In this document: one piece after another, positions 26,707 through 35,170 of the stretch | How positions within the stretch are numbered: the first letter of the stretch is position 1 | Layout: each line of letters opens with the position of its first letter | Origin: Pseudomonas fluorescens NCIMB 11764 | GTDB lineage: Bacteria; Pseudomonadota; Gammaproteobacteria; Pseudomonadales; Pseudomonadaceae | NCBI RefSeq assembly: GCF_000293885.2 | Contig: NZ_CP010945.1 | Span: 744,001 to 808,000, forward strand | Direction: 5' to 3' | Length of the DNA stretch: 64,000 nucleotides | The notes under the pieces: generated by a model | What the model was told of the DNA's origin: nothing | The model's input: only the letters and a program-made list of their open reading frames with translations | The model's database searches: none | Position numbers and translations under genes: made by a program

Positions 26707-27824
26707 TGCATAAGCTCGCGCACATCCTGCGCCTGGGTCTCAAGGAACTCACCAGCCTGCGGCATGACAGCGTCCTGCTCCTGTTCCTCTTTTACGCCTT
26801 TACGGTTGCGATCTACATGCCGGCGGCGGGCTCGGTGATCGGCGTGCATAACGCCAGCGTGGCCATCGTCGACGAAGATCACAGCCTGCTGTCGCGACAA
26901 CTGACCCAGGCGCTGCAACCTCCGGAATTCCAACGCCCGGTCCCGCTGCCATATGAGCAACTGGACCAGGTCATGGACAGTGGCCAGTACACCTTTGTCA
27001 TCAATGTACCGGCGAGTTTTCAGACGGATCTGCTGGCCGGTCGTCAACCCGCCGTGCAAGTCAACGTCGACGCCACCGCCATGAGTCAGGCGTTCATGGG
27101 CGCGGGCTACATAGGACGAATTTTCCAGCGCGAATTGTTGAATTACAGCGGCCAGAGCGATGTGGCGAGTAAAGCACCGGCGCTGCTGACCACTCGCGCG
27201 ATGTTCAACACCAATCTGGAAGGCGGCTGGTTTCTGGCGGTGATCCAGATCGTCAACAACATCACCATCCTTGCCATCATCTTGACCGGCACCGCACTGC
27301 TGCGTGAACGCGAACACGGCACCCTCGACCATTTACTGGTGCTGCCGCTGACGGCACTTGAAATCATGCTGGCGAAAATCTGGAGCAACATGCTGGTGGT
27401 GGTGCTGTGCACCTGGCTGTCGCTGGAGGTCATTGTCAAAGGCGCGCTGGGCGTGCCGCTGGCCGGCTCCCTGAGCCTGTTTCTGCTGGTGACTGCGGTT
27501 TACCTGTTCGCCAGCACGGCACTGGGGATTTTTCTCGCGACCCTGGCTCGTTCAACGCCCCAATTCGGTCTGCTGGCGATTCCAGTGATCATCCCGATGT
27601 TGCTGCTGTCCGGTGGCAGCACGCCGCTGGACAGCATGCCGCAATGGCTGCAGTGGGTGATGCAGGGCTCGCCGTCGACGCATTTTGTCAGCCTGAGCGC
27701 CGCGATATTGTTTCGCGACGCCGGCATCACTGTCGTCTGGCCCGATTTGCTGGCGCTCACGGCCATCGGCCTGCTGTTTTTCGCGATTGCGCTGATGCGG
27801 TTTCGCAAGAGCCTGGCGTCCTGA
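26706..27824 (+). CDS. ABC-2 type permease (YhhJ-like)
   Basis: This 372-residue inner-membrane permease has TM1 at about 25-45, a large extracytoplasmic domain (about 45-180) and five more helices. These include TGTALLREREHGTLDHLLVL and a C-terminal LLLSGGSTPLDSMPQWLQWV segment typical of ABC-2 exporters. The ATG overlaps the preceding stop by one base (TGATG). It probably dimerises with the permease half of the fusion protein. The substrate is unknown; drug or toxic compound efflux is plausible. Confidence 0.88.
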   Translation: MHKLAHILRLGLKELTSLRHDSVLLLFLFYAFTVAIYMPAAGSVIGVHNASVAIVDEDHSLLSRQLTQALQPPEFQRPVPLPYEQLDQVMDSGQYTFVINVPASFQTDLLAGRQPAVQVNVDATAMSQAFMGAGYIGRIFQRELLNYSGQSDVASKAPALLTTRAMFNTNLEGGWFLAVIQIVNNITILAIILTGTALLREREHGTLDHLLVLPLTALEIMLAKIWSNMLVVVLCTWLSLEVIVKGALGVPLAGSLSLFLLVTAVYLFASTALGIFLATLARSTPQFGLLAIPVIIPMLLLSGGSTPLDSMPQWLQWVMQGSPSTHFVSLSAAILFRDAGITVVWPDLLALTAIGLLFFAIALMRFRKSLAS

Positions 27825-27830
27825 GAGACC

Positions 27831-27866
27831 GTGTCGCCCCTATCGCGAGATGGCTCGCGAAGAGGC
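27831..27866. repeat. Degenerate REP-like palindrome
   Basis: The sequence tatcgcgagatggctcgcga with flanking gccc and gaggc resembles the cgcgggcaagcccgcg REP type but with a weaker match. It lies between the exporter permease and the convergent FliL-like gene. Confidence 0.4.
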
Positions 27867-27885
27867 TTACCCGGATGGCAAGGAC

Positions 27886-28293
27886 TTACTGAATGATGAG
27901 GTTGTTGAACAACAAATCCTCAACCACCGGCTTGCCGGTTTCATCGTTCATGATCTGCTGGGTCTGCTTCAACGCTTCCTGACGCAGCTTTTCCTTGGCC
28001 TCGACGTTGTTCATCGCCTCGGTCGTCTGCTGGGCAAACAGCGCCACCAGTTGATTACGAATCAGCGGCTCGTTGGCTTTCACCAGCTGGGTCGCTTCAT
28101 CGCCCGTCACCCGCAGTGCCACATCAGCCTTGTAGACCTTGAGCTTCGGGGTGCCGTCCAGCCCATAGTTACCCACGAACGGCGGGCTCAGGGTGATGTA
28201 GTTAACCTTTGGGGCTGCACCTTCTTTGGCTTCTTCAGCCACTGCTGCCACAGGCAGAGACAGGGCCAGCAACAACATGATCCACGCTTTCAC
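27886..28293 (-). CDS. FliL-like secreted or membrane-anchored protein (flagellar-associated family)
   Basis: This 135-residue protein has an N-terminal signal or anchor helix (MKAWIMLLLALSLPVAAVA). The body contains the FliL/DUF family pattern YITLSPPFVGNYG and LKVYKADVALRVTGDEA, then a helix QTTEAMNNVEAKEKLRQEAL and a final VEDLLFNNLIIQ. GTG 28293 is preceded by AAGGAG at six bases, which decides the start over the internal ATG. No flagellar gene is nearby. Flagellar FliL controls stator function; this orphan copy may act with another machine. Confidence 0.8.
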   Translation of the reverse strand: MKAWIMLLLALSLPVAAVAEEAKEGAAPKVNYITLSPPFVGNYGLDGTPKLKVYKADVALRVTGDEATQLVKANEPLIRNQLVALFAQQTTEAMNNVEAKEKLRQEALKQTQQIMNDETGKPVVEDLLFNNLIIQ

Positions 28294-28443
28294 AATTCGC
28301 TCCTTATCCGGTTTGCGGCCTAGCATAACGACCCGCCACGCAAGCACAAGCTTATGGCTGACTATCAGGGCGGGGCATGCTCGTTGACCCGTCGACTCAC
28401 ACACCTACACTTATCGGCCATCACTCCCAAAGGAATAGCCCTG

Positions 28444-29421
28444 ATGAAAGCCGTGCTGTGCAAAGCCTTCGGCCCTGCCGAATCGCTGGTGCTGGAAGAG
28501 GTCGCCAGCCCTGTCGCGAAGAAGAATGAAATCCTGCTGGAGGTTCACGCCGCCGGGGTGAATTTCCCGGACACGCTGATCATCGAGGGCAAATACCAGT
28601 TCAAACCGCCCTTCCCGTTTTCCCCGGGTGGCGAAGCGGCCGGCGTGGTCAGCGCAGTGGGCGAGAAAGTCAGCCACCTGAAAGTCGGTGACCGGGTCAT
28701 GGCGCTGACCGGCTGGGGCAGTTTCGCCGAGCAGGTCGCGGTACCAGGCTACAACGTGCTGCCGATCCCGACCTCCATGGACTTCAACACCGCCGCTGCT
28801 TTCAGCATGACGTACGGCACCTCGATGCACGCACTCAAGCAACGCGGCAACCTGCAACCGGGTGAAACCCTGCTGGTGCTCGGTGCGTCCGGCGGTGTCG
28901 GCCTGGCCGCCGTGGAAATCGGCAAAGCCATGGGCGCCCGCGTGATCGCCGCCGCCAGCAGCGCCGAAAAACTAGCGGTGGCCAAGGCTGCGGGCGCCGA
29001 TGAACTGATCAACTACAGCGAAACCAGCCTCAAGGACGAAATCAAACGCCTGACCGACGGCCAGGGCGCCGACGTGATCTACGACCCGGTCGGTGGCGAC
29101 CTGTTCGACCAGGCCATCCGCGCCATCGCCTGGAACGGCCGGTTATTGGTGGTCGGCTTCGCCAGCGGGCGCATTCCGGAATTTCCTGTGAACCTCGCAC
29201 TGCTCAAGGGCGCTGCGGTGGTTGGCGTATTCTGGGGTTCGTTTGCTCAACGTCAGCCGCAGGACAACGCGGCGAACTTCCAGCAATTGTTTGGCTGGTT
29301 CGCCGAAGGCAAGCTGAAGCCGCTGGTGTCGCAGGTGTATCCGCTGAGCAATGCGGCGCAAGCGATCAATGATCTTGGCCAGCGCAAGGCGGTCGGGAAA
29401 GTGGTGGTGCAGGTTCGCTGA
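28444..29421 (+). CDS. NADPH:quinone oxidoreductase family protein (MDR superfamily)
   Basis: This 325-residue zinc-free medium-chain dehydrogenase starts MKAVLCKAFGPAESLVLEEV, then HAAGVNFPDTLIIEGKYQFK and PFSPGGEAAGVVSAVG. The Rossmann motif is LVLGASGGVGLAAVEIGKA (about 145-163). The C-terminal PLVSQVYPLSNAAQAI is typical of the QOR family. It probably reduces quinones or enals with NADPH in the cytoplasm. It is a single gene followed by a terminator. Confidence 0.88.
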   Translation: MKAVLCKAFGPAESLVLEEVASPVAKKNEILLEVHAAGVNFPDTLIIEGKYQFKPPFPFSPGGEAAGVVSAVGEKVSHLKVGDRVMALTGWGSFAEQVAVPGYNVLPIPTSMDFNTAAAFSMTYGTSMHALKQRGNLQPGETLLVLGASGGVGLAAVEIGKAMGARVIAAASSAEKLAVAKAAGADELINYSETSLKDEIKRLTDGQGADVIYDPVGGDLFDQAIRAIAWNGRLLVVGFASGRIPEFPVNLALLKGAAVVGVFWGSFAQRQPQDNAANFQQLFGWFAEGKLKPLVSQVYPLSNAAQAINDLGQRKAVGKVVVQVR

Positions 29422-29436
29422 ATCGTAGCAGGATGC

Positions 29437-29476
29437 AAAAAGGCCAGAACAACTGATGAGGTTGCTCTGGCCTTTT
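29437..29476. terminator. Terminator between the oxidoreductase and TonB-domain genes
   Basis: The sequence aaaaaggccagaacaac...gttgctctggcctttt forms a ten-plus base-pair stem with A and T tracts on both sides. It can serve both convergent genes. Confidence 0.85.
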
Positions 29477-29517
29477 CGATACATGACTGGATAACAGACA
29501 GCGCTCCAGGTTTTCAA

Positions 29518-30141
29518 TCAAAGCAACTCGCGAATTTCCTCCGGTAGAAAACGCACATACCGTGACGCCTGATGCGTATTACAACGCCGAACAATCGAAG
29601 GCACGCTCTTGTTGAGTTTAGCGATGAGCTCCAGACGTCTCGCCTCCGGCAATTGCGTAGGGGCAAGAGAGTGGGTCAGGTAACTGCGCGTCCAGCTGAA
29701 CACCGGCATGTCCACCCACGAGTAGTCTGCAAGCCGCAGTGCTGCCTTGGCGACCTCACCACAACTCAACTTTTTCAACTCCTCGTTGGCATGAATCGGC
29801 ATCTTGTCGTCCAGCCTGAACACCATCGGCGCGACCACCTGGATTTGCGCGGGTCGCTCGATGGAAACCTCCCAGGGCTTGTATCGCCATTGGCTCACCG
29901 CCGTTCGGGAGGCTTCGACAAGGTCGGGATGAGCGTCCTTTGAAGCCTCTACCAGGCTGACCGATCCGTCGGCATGAACGGTAAAGCTGACATTCAGCGC
30001 GCCGGTTATACCGCTTCGAGAAAGCGCCACCGGGTAAACCGGCTTGGGATTGTTCTCCGGAATCAGGAACACCTCGCCAGCCCTGACTTCGATGGACAAA
30101 ACCAACAAAAGCACACACAAAAACCACCGCATAACTCCCAC
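29518..30141 (-). CDS. Secreted TonB C-terminal domain protein
   Basis: This 207-residue protein has a signal peptide (WFLCVLLLVLSIEVRAG). A TonB_C-type domain follows: NNPKPVYPVALSRSGITGAL, VSFTVHADGSVSLVEASKDA and SQWRYKPW, the conserved strand-turn pattern of this fold. The C-terminal half (about 110-207) has no recognised domain. There is no N-terminal TonB transmembrane/proline-rich stalk, so it is not a classical TonB and probably acts in the periplasm. Either the first Met or Met4 could start. No partner genes flank it. Confidence 0.75.
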   Translation of the reverse strand: MGVMRWFLCVLLLVLSIEVRAGEVFLIPENNPKPVYPVALSRSGITGALNVSFTVHADGSVSLVEASKDAHPDLVEASRTAVSQWRYKPWEVSIERPAQIQVVAPMVFRLDDKMPIHANEELKKLSCGEVAKAALRLADYSWVDMPVFSWTRSYLTHSLAPTQLPEARRLELIAKLNKSVPSIVRRCNTHQASRYVRFLPEEIRELL

Positions 30142-30333
30142 TCCTTCGCGACTGAAAAGCCAGATCTGGCAACCGCAGAAAGGTTAAGGCTCGATGATTT
30201 TTTACATAACGCCATGGCTTCCCCTTTAGACGCAGGACGTTTCCCAAAGCCCCGCCCTACTCCGGACAAAAGCACGTCATCAAGGATCGCCAGGTAACAA
30301 TTCCCACAGCGCCCTTCATTTATACCTGAGCGA

Positions 30334-30353
30334 CATGTTCGTAAAAGAACATG
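30334..30353. promoter_or_regulatory. GlpR-type operator O1 upstream of glpT
   Basis: The palindrome catgttcgtaaaagaacatg closely matches the GlpR consensus ATGTTCG-n-CGAACAT. It is 109-128 bases upstream of the glpT start. GlpR represses glycerol-3-phosphate genes and is released by glycerol-3-phosphate. Confidence 0.8.
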
Positions 30354-30396
30354 CGATCTCCAACATTTCCGCTGTTTCGTCGATGCGAACCAGTGC

Positions 30397-30416
30397 TATT
30401 TTCGGTAACGAAACTG
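30397..30416. promoter_or_regulatory. Second GlpR-type operator upstream of glpT
   Basis: The sequence tattttcggtaacgaaactg agrees with the GlpR consensus at 15 of 20 positions by eye. It lies 46-65 bases upstream of glpT, where it would overlap the promoter. Together with the site at 30334 it suggests a looped or cooperative repressor complex. Confidence 0.6.
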
Positions 30417-30461
30417 TAACATTCGCATCCGCAGTCAAAACAAGAAAACTGGAGCTCTTGA

Positions 30462-31811
30462 ATGTTTGCTTTCTTTCGTCCTGCCGCACATCAGGCTCCA
30501 TTGCCTGAAGAAAAAATAGACAGCGCCTACCGACGTCATCGCTGGCAGATCTTCGCCGGCATCTTCATCGGCTACGCGGGTTACTACCTGCTGCGCAAAA
30601 ACTTCTCCCTGGCCATGCCCTATCTGATCGAGGAGGGTTACACCCGCGGTGAGCTGGGCCTGGCGTTGTCGGCCATTGCTATCGCCTACGGCTTGTCCAA
30701 GTTCCTGATGGGCATTGTCTCCGACCGTTCCAACCCGCGTTTCTTCCTGCCATTCGGCTTGCTGGTTTCGGCCGGTGTGATGTTCATTTTCGGTTTCGCG
30801 CCCTGGGCCACGTCCAGCGTGACCATCATGTTCATCCTGCTGTTTATCAATGGCTGGGCGCAGGGCATGGGTTGGCCGCCGAGTGGACGGACCATGGTGC
30901 ACTGGTGGTCGCAGAAGGAACGCGGTGGCGTGGTGTCGTTGTGGAACGTGGCGCATAACGTGGGCGGTGGTCTGATTGGTCCGCTGTTCCTGCTGGGTAT
31001 GGGCCTGTTCAATGACTGGCACGCGGCGTTTTACGTGCCGGCTGCAGTGGCCATGGCCGTCGCGGTGTTTGCTTTCGCCACCATGCGCGACACGCCGCAA
31101 TCGGTCGGCCTGCCACCGATCGAGAAGTACAAGAACGATTACCCGGAAGGCTACGACGCCAGTCACGAAGAAGAATTCAGCGCCAAGGAAATCTTCGTCA
31201 AATACGTGCTGCGCAACAAAATGCTCTGGTACATCGCAATGGCCAACGTCTTTGTCTACCTGCTGCGCTACGGCGTGCTGGACTGGGCACCGACCTACCT
31301 CAAGGAAGCCAAGGGCTTCAGCGTGGACAAAACCTCGTGGGCGTATTTCCTCTACGAGTGGGCAGGTATTCCCGGGACACTGTTGTGCGGCTGGATGTCG
31401 GACAAGATCTTCCGTGGCAACCGTGGCCTGACCGGCATGGTGTTCATGGCGCTGGTGACCGTGGCGACACTGGTGTATTGGCTCAACCCGGCCGGCAACC
31501 CGACGGTCGACATGATTGCGCTGATCTCGATCGGTTTCCTGATCTACGGTCCGGTGATGCTGATCGGCTTGCAAGCGCTGGAACTGGCACCGAAGAAGGC
31601 CGCTGGTACGGCTGCGGGCTTCACCGGTCTGTTCGGTTACCTGGGCGGCTCGGTCGCGGCCAGTGCAGCCATGGGCTACACCGTGGACCATTTCGGCTGG
31701 GACGGCGGTTTCGTCTTGCTGATCGGTGCGTGCCTGCTGGCGATGGCGTTCCTTGCGCCAACGTTGTGGCACAAGCAGATCGCCAGTCAGACCCGCGAAG
31801 CCATCGCCTGA
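30462..31811 (+). CDS. glpT: sn-Glycerol-3-phosphate transporter GlpT
   Basis: This 449-residue major facilitator antiporter exchanges glycerol-3-phosphate for phosphate and is the usual route for fosfomycin entry. The substrate-binding arginine region [16 protein letters not shown] is present in TM1, and the second arginine is in [23 protein letters not shown] loop motif [11 protein letters not shown] and twelve predicted helices are consistent. Two GlpR-type operators upstream point to glycerol-3-phosphate induction. The rest of the glp regulon is not in this window. The 3' end overlaps the convergent chaC gene by 25 bases. Confidence 0.95.
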   Translation: MFAFFRPAAHQAPLPEEKIDSAYRRHRWQIFAGIFIGYAGYYLLRKNFSLAMPYLIEEGYTRGELGLALSAIAIAYGLSKFLMGIVSDRSNPRFFLPFGLLVSAGVMFIFGFAPWATSSVTIMFILLFINGWAQGMGWPPSGRTMVHWWSQKERGGVVSLWNVAHNVGGGLIGPLFLLGMGLFNDWHAAFYVPAAVAMAVAVFAFATMRDTPQSVGLPPIEKYKNDYPEGYDASHEEEFSAKEIFVKYVLRNKMLWYIAMANVFVYLLRYGVLDWAPTYLKEAKGFSVDKTSWAYFLYEWAGIPGTLLCGWMSDKIFRGNRGLTGMVFMALVTVATLVYWLNPAGNPTVDMIALISIGFLIYGPVMLIGLQALELAPKKAAGTAAGFTGLFGYLGGSVAASAAMGYTVDHFGWDGGFVLLIGACLLAMAFLAPTLWHKQIASQTREAIA

Positions 31812-32455
31812 TCGCTTTTTGATTTGCAGCGCTTGAGCCGCGCCTCCAGATTCCGGTCTGGCATGGCGTGGCTACGCAGGGCGTTGGCGGTCTGCTCGAC
31901 ATAATCGCGAGTGGTGCCGTAACGCCCGCAAGCGTTTTCGAACACGTGGCTCAGTACGTGATCCGGCAAGTTGCCGGCGTAGCTGGGCAGGTGTCGCTCT
32001 AACACGAATCCCAATGCCTGAACCTGGCTTCCGTCTTCGAGACGGCAGTTGAGCCAGTGTGGGCGATAGGACGGGAATGGCATTTCGCGTTGCCATAATG
32101 CATACAGCGAAGCTTCGAGTTGCTCTTCAGGCAAACGATAAGCGAAGCCGCTGCAAGAGCCGCCGCGATCCAGGCCAAACACCAGCCCTGGCACTTCCGG
32201 CGTGCCGCGATGTTCGTGGGACCACAGATACAAACCGCGATGATAGCCATGCACCCGACCGCGAACGCGTTCAACTGCCGCGCATTCAGGGCGCCAGATC
32301 AGCGAGCCATAAGCGAACAGCCAGACCGGCCCACCCTTGTGGCGCGCCATGGTCGACTGCATCGAACTGAGCAATTGTTCGTGTGTAAGCTGCGGCCCCA
32401 GATCGAGCCGCGGAGGATAAGCCAGATTCATGAAAGCAGATTCAATGGCGCTCAT
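31787..32455 (-). CDS. chaC: Gamma-glutamylcyclotransferase, ChaC family
   Basis: This 222-residue enzyme is predicted to cleave glutathione to 5-oxoproline and Cys-Gly. It contains the substrate-binding motif [10 protein letters not shown] and downstream [35 protein letters not shown] and the [13 protein letters not shown] segment typical of ChaC. The ATG at 32455 gives a 40-residue N-terminal segment before the motif. It is convergent with glpT, with overlapping 3' ends. Substrate specificity for glutathione is inferred from the family. Confidence 0.88.
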   Translation of the reverse strand: MSAIESAFMNLAYPPRLDLGPQLTHEQLLSSMQSTMARHKGGPVWLFAYGSLIWRPECAAVERVRGRVHGYHRGLYLWSHEHRGTPEVPGLVFGLDRGGSCSGFAYRLPEEQLEASLYALWQREMPFPSYRPHWLNCRLEDGSQVQALGFVLERHLPSYAGNLPDHVLSHVFENACGRYGTTRDYVEQTANALRSHAMPDRNLEARLKRCKSKSDQAMASRV

Positions 32456-32674
32456 GGCGAATAGCGTTCAGCTCCCCGCGGGTGATGATTACTTAATAGA
32501 ACGCACCGCTGTAACAATAAGGCACATATGTTTTAAGGCAATTTAAGTGCCATGGCACAGTTTTAGATAATTGCCTGAATGACATATAACCTACCGGCAT
32601 TTATATAAATTTATAAATACCGATCGGCTATATATGAAGTTATAACGATTGAACGCGCGGATCAATATCGCGAT
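32456..32674. other. AT-rich intergenic island with an A/T palindrome
   Basis: This 219-bp gap between chaC and the flavin reductase is much richer in A and T than the flanking genes. It contains a palindrome at 32596-32621 (arms ggcatttata and tataaatacc, one mismatch) followed by ggctatatatgaagttata. No credible open frame is present. It may hold the chaC promoter and the 3' end of the ubiD-reductase transcript. Confidence 0.6.
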
Positions 32675-33643
32675 TCAAGCGCGCGGCGCGTACGCAAACA
32701 CATCCGCACGCATCTGATGAGCATCCATCCCCGCTTCCACCAGCGCATCCAGCGTGCCGTAGACCATTGCCGGAGAACCGCTGGCGTAGACATGCAGCGC
32801 TTTCAAATCCGGGAAATCCTCACACACCGCCTCATGCAGCATCCCGCAGCGCCCCGGCCAGCCACATTGATCGCTGACGACTTTATGCAGGAACAGATTG
32901 GGCAGTTTCAGCCATTCATCCCAATGTTCGATCTCATAAAAGTCTTCGGGACGACGCACCCCCCAATACAGATGCACCGGATGCTTGAAGCCCGAAGCCC
33001 GGCAATGTTCGATCAGGCTGTGGATCTGGCCCATGCCCGTACCCGCAGCGATCAACACCAACGGCCCATCCGGCAATTCCGCCAGGTGGGTATCACCGAA
33101 CGGCATTTCGATCCGCACCATCGGATTGCGTTGCAGCTGTTCGATCAGGCTCAGCGCACTGCTTTCGCGCGCCAGTACATGGATTTCCAGATCGCGCCCG
33201 CTGTGGGGCGCCGAGGCCAGGGAGAAAGCGGACTTCTCGCCGCTTTCGCGCTCGATCATCAAATACTGACCGGCGTGATAACGCGGCGGCTTGCCCGCCG
33301 GTGCGCGCAGGCGCACGCGCCAGGTGTCGCCGCCGACGTCCCTGCACTCAATGACCTGACATGACAAGCTGCGCACCGGCAATTCTCCCTGCGCAAGCAC
33401 GCCATCCCACAGCACGATGCAGTCTTCCAGCGGCTCTGCTATGCAAGTGTAGAACTCGCCATGGTCGCGCACATCGCCGGCCTGTTCGACCCGTCCTTCC
33501 ACCAGCAGCGCGGCGCACACGTGGCAATTGCCGTTGCGGCAGCTTTGAGGGCATTCATAGCCCAGACGGCGTGCGCCATCGAGAATCCGCTCGCCGGGCA
33601 GAATCTCAAGCACCGCTCCGGAGGGCTGCAAGGTTACACGCAT
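32675..33643 (-). CDS. Ferredoxin-fused NAD(P)H flavin reductase (Fre-like)
   Basis: This 322-residue oxidoreductase has an N-terminal plant-type [2Fe-2S] ferredoxin domain (about 1-90) with cysteines 35, 40, 43 and 67. It is followed by an FAD-binding domain (HAGQYLMIERESGEKSAFSL) and an NAD-binding domain (LVLIAAGTGMGQIHSLIEHC). The ATG at 33643 overlaps the ubiD stop by one base (TGATG), so it is coupled to ubiD. In E. coli, fre follows ubiD; reduced flavin feeds prenyl-FMN synthesis for UbiD. That link is inference here. A CDP-6-deoxyglucoseen reductase label would be misleading without sugar genes. Confidence 0.88.
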   Translation of the reverse strand: MRVTLQPSGAVLEILPGERILDGARRLGYECPQSCRNGNCHVCAALLVEGRVEQAGDVRDHGEFYTCIAEPLEDCIVLWDGVLAQGELPVRSLSCQVIECRDVGGDTWRVRLRAPAGKPPRYHAGQYLMIERESGEKSAFSLASAPHSGRDLEIHVLARESSALSLIEQLQRNPMVRIEMPFGDTHLAELPDGPLVLIAAGTGMGQIHSLIEHCRASGFKHPVHLYWGVRRPEDFYEIEHWDEWLKLPNLFLHKVVSDQCGWPGRCGMLHEAVCEDFPDLKALHVYASGSPAMVYGTLDALVEAGMDAHQMRADVFAYAPRA

Positions 33644-35109
33644 CAATCTATTCCTAACTGATTCCAGATGGCATCGATCCGCTGGGTCACGGCATCATCC
33701 TTGACGATCACCCGGCCCCACTCGCGCGTGGTTTCGCCCGGCCATTTATGCGTGGCATCGAGTCCCATTTTCGACCCCAGGCCGGAGACCGGCGAGGCGA
33801 AATCGAGGTAGTCGATCGGCGTGTTGTCGATCATCACCGTGTCGCGCTTGGGGTCCATGCGCGTGGTGATGGCCCAGATCACGTCGTTCCAGTCCCGTGC
33901 GTTGATATCGTCATCGGTGACAATAACGAACTTGGTGTACATGAACTGTCGCAAAAACGACCAGACACCGAGCATTACCCGCTTGGCATGGCCGGGATAC
34001 GACTTCTTCATGGTCACGATGGCCATGCGGTACGAGCAACCTTCCGGCGGCAGGTAGAAATCGGTGATCTCCGGGAACTGCTTCTGCAGGATCGGCACGA
34101 ACACTTCGTTCAGCGCCACGCCGAGGATCGCCGGTTCATCCGGCGGACGACCGGTGTAGGTGCTGTGGTAGATCGGTTTGATCCGATGGGTAATGCGCTC
34201 GACGGTGAACACCGGGAAGCTGTCGACTTCGTTGTAGTAGCCGGTGTGATCGCCGTAGGGACCTTCGTCGGCCATTTCGCCGGGATGAATCACACCTTCG
34301 AGGATGATTTCGGCGGTGGCCGGCACTTGCAGGTCGTTGCCGCGGCACTTCACCAGTTCGGTGCGGTTGCCGCGCAGCAGGCCGGCAAAGGCGTATTCAG
34401 AGAGGCTGTCCGGCACCGGCGTTACGGCGCCGAGAATGGTCGCCGGGTCGGCGCCAAGCGCTACAGACACCGGGAACGGCTGGCCCGGATGCTTCTCGCA
34501 CCACTCGCGGTAATCCAGCGCGCCGCCACGGTGACTCAGCCAACGCATGATGACCTTGTTACGGCCGATCACTTGCTGACGGTAGATGCCGAGGTTCTGG
34601 CGGTCCTTGTTCGGACCCTTGGTGACGGTCAGGCCCCAAGTGATCAGCGGGGCGACGTCGCCGGGCCAGCAGGTCTGTACCGGCAGCATCGCGAGATCGA
34701 CGTCTTCGCCTTCGATGACCACTTCCTGGCACACCGCGTCTTTGACGACCTTGGGCGCCATGGCGATGATCTTGCGGAAGATCGGCAGCTTGGACCAAGC
34801 GTCTTTCAGGCCTTTCGGTGGCTCGGGCTCCTTGAGGAACGCCAGAAGCTTGCCGATCTCGCGCAGTTCGCTCACCGCTTCGGCGCCCATGCCCATGGCC
34901 ACCCGCTCGGGGGTGCCGAACAGGTTGCCCAGAACCGGGATGTCGTAGCCGGTGGGGTTCTCGAACAACAGCGCCGGGCCTTTGGCCCGTAGCGTGCGGT
35001 CGCAGACTTCCGTCATCTCCAGCACTGGAGAGACGGGAATCTGGATGCGTTTCAACTCTCCGCGCTGCTCAAGTTGCTGCACGAAATCCCGAAGGTCCTT
35101 GAATTTCAT
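33643..35109 (-). CDS. ubiD: 4-hydroxy-3-polyprenylbenzoate decarboxylase UbiD
   Basis: This 488-residue prenyl-FMN-dependent decarboxylase of ubiquinone synthesis begins [20 protein letters not shown] and contains [20 protein letters not shown] and [20 protein letters not shown] segments. Residues from [18 protein letters not shown] include the conserved acidic active-site residues. The start at 35109 is the family-typical one; the frame could extend 26 codons upstream without support. It overlaps the reductase gene downstream and lies 61 bp from the acyltransferase gene. Confidence 0.95.
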   Translation of the reverse strand: MKFKDLRDFVQQLEQRGELKRIQIPVSPVLEMTEVCDRTLRAKGPALLFENPTGYDIPVLGNLFGTPERVAMGMGAEAVSELREIGKLLAFLKEPEPPKGLKDAWSKLPIFRKIIAMAPKVVKDAVCQEVVIEGEDVDLAMLPVQTCWPGDVAPLITWGLTVTKGPNKDRQNLGIYRQQVIGRNKVIMRWLSHRGGALDYREWCEKHPGQPFPVSVALGADPATILGAVTPVPDSLSEYAFAGLLRGNRTELVKCRGNDLQVPATAEIILEGVIHPGEMADEGPYGDHTGYYNEVDSFPVFTVERITHRIKPIYHSTYTGRPPDEPAILGVALNEVFVPILQKQFPEITDFYLPPEGCSYRMAIVTMKKSYPGHAKRVMLGVWSFLRQFMYTKFVIVTDDDINARDWNDVIWAITTRMDPKRDTVMIDNTPIDYLDFASPVSGLGSKMGLDATHKWPGETTREWGRVIVKDDAVTQRIDAIWNQLGID

Positions 35110-35170
35110 TGAAGATGCCACCCCGAAAATAGGCGTACATCCTACCTGCTCTGGCGTTAAAACAGCACGA

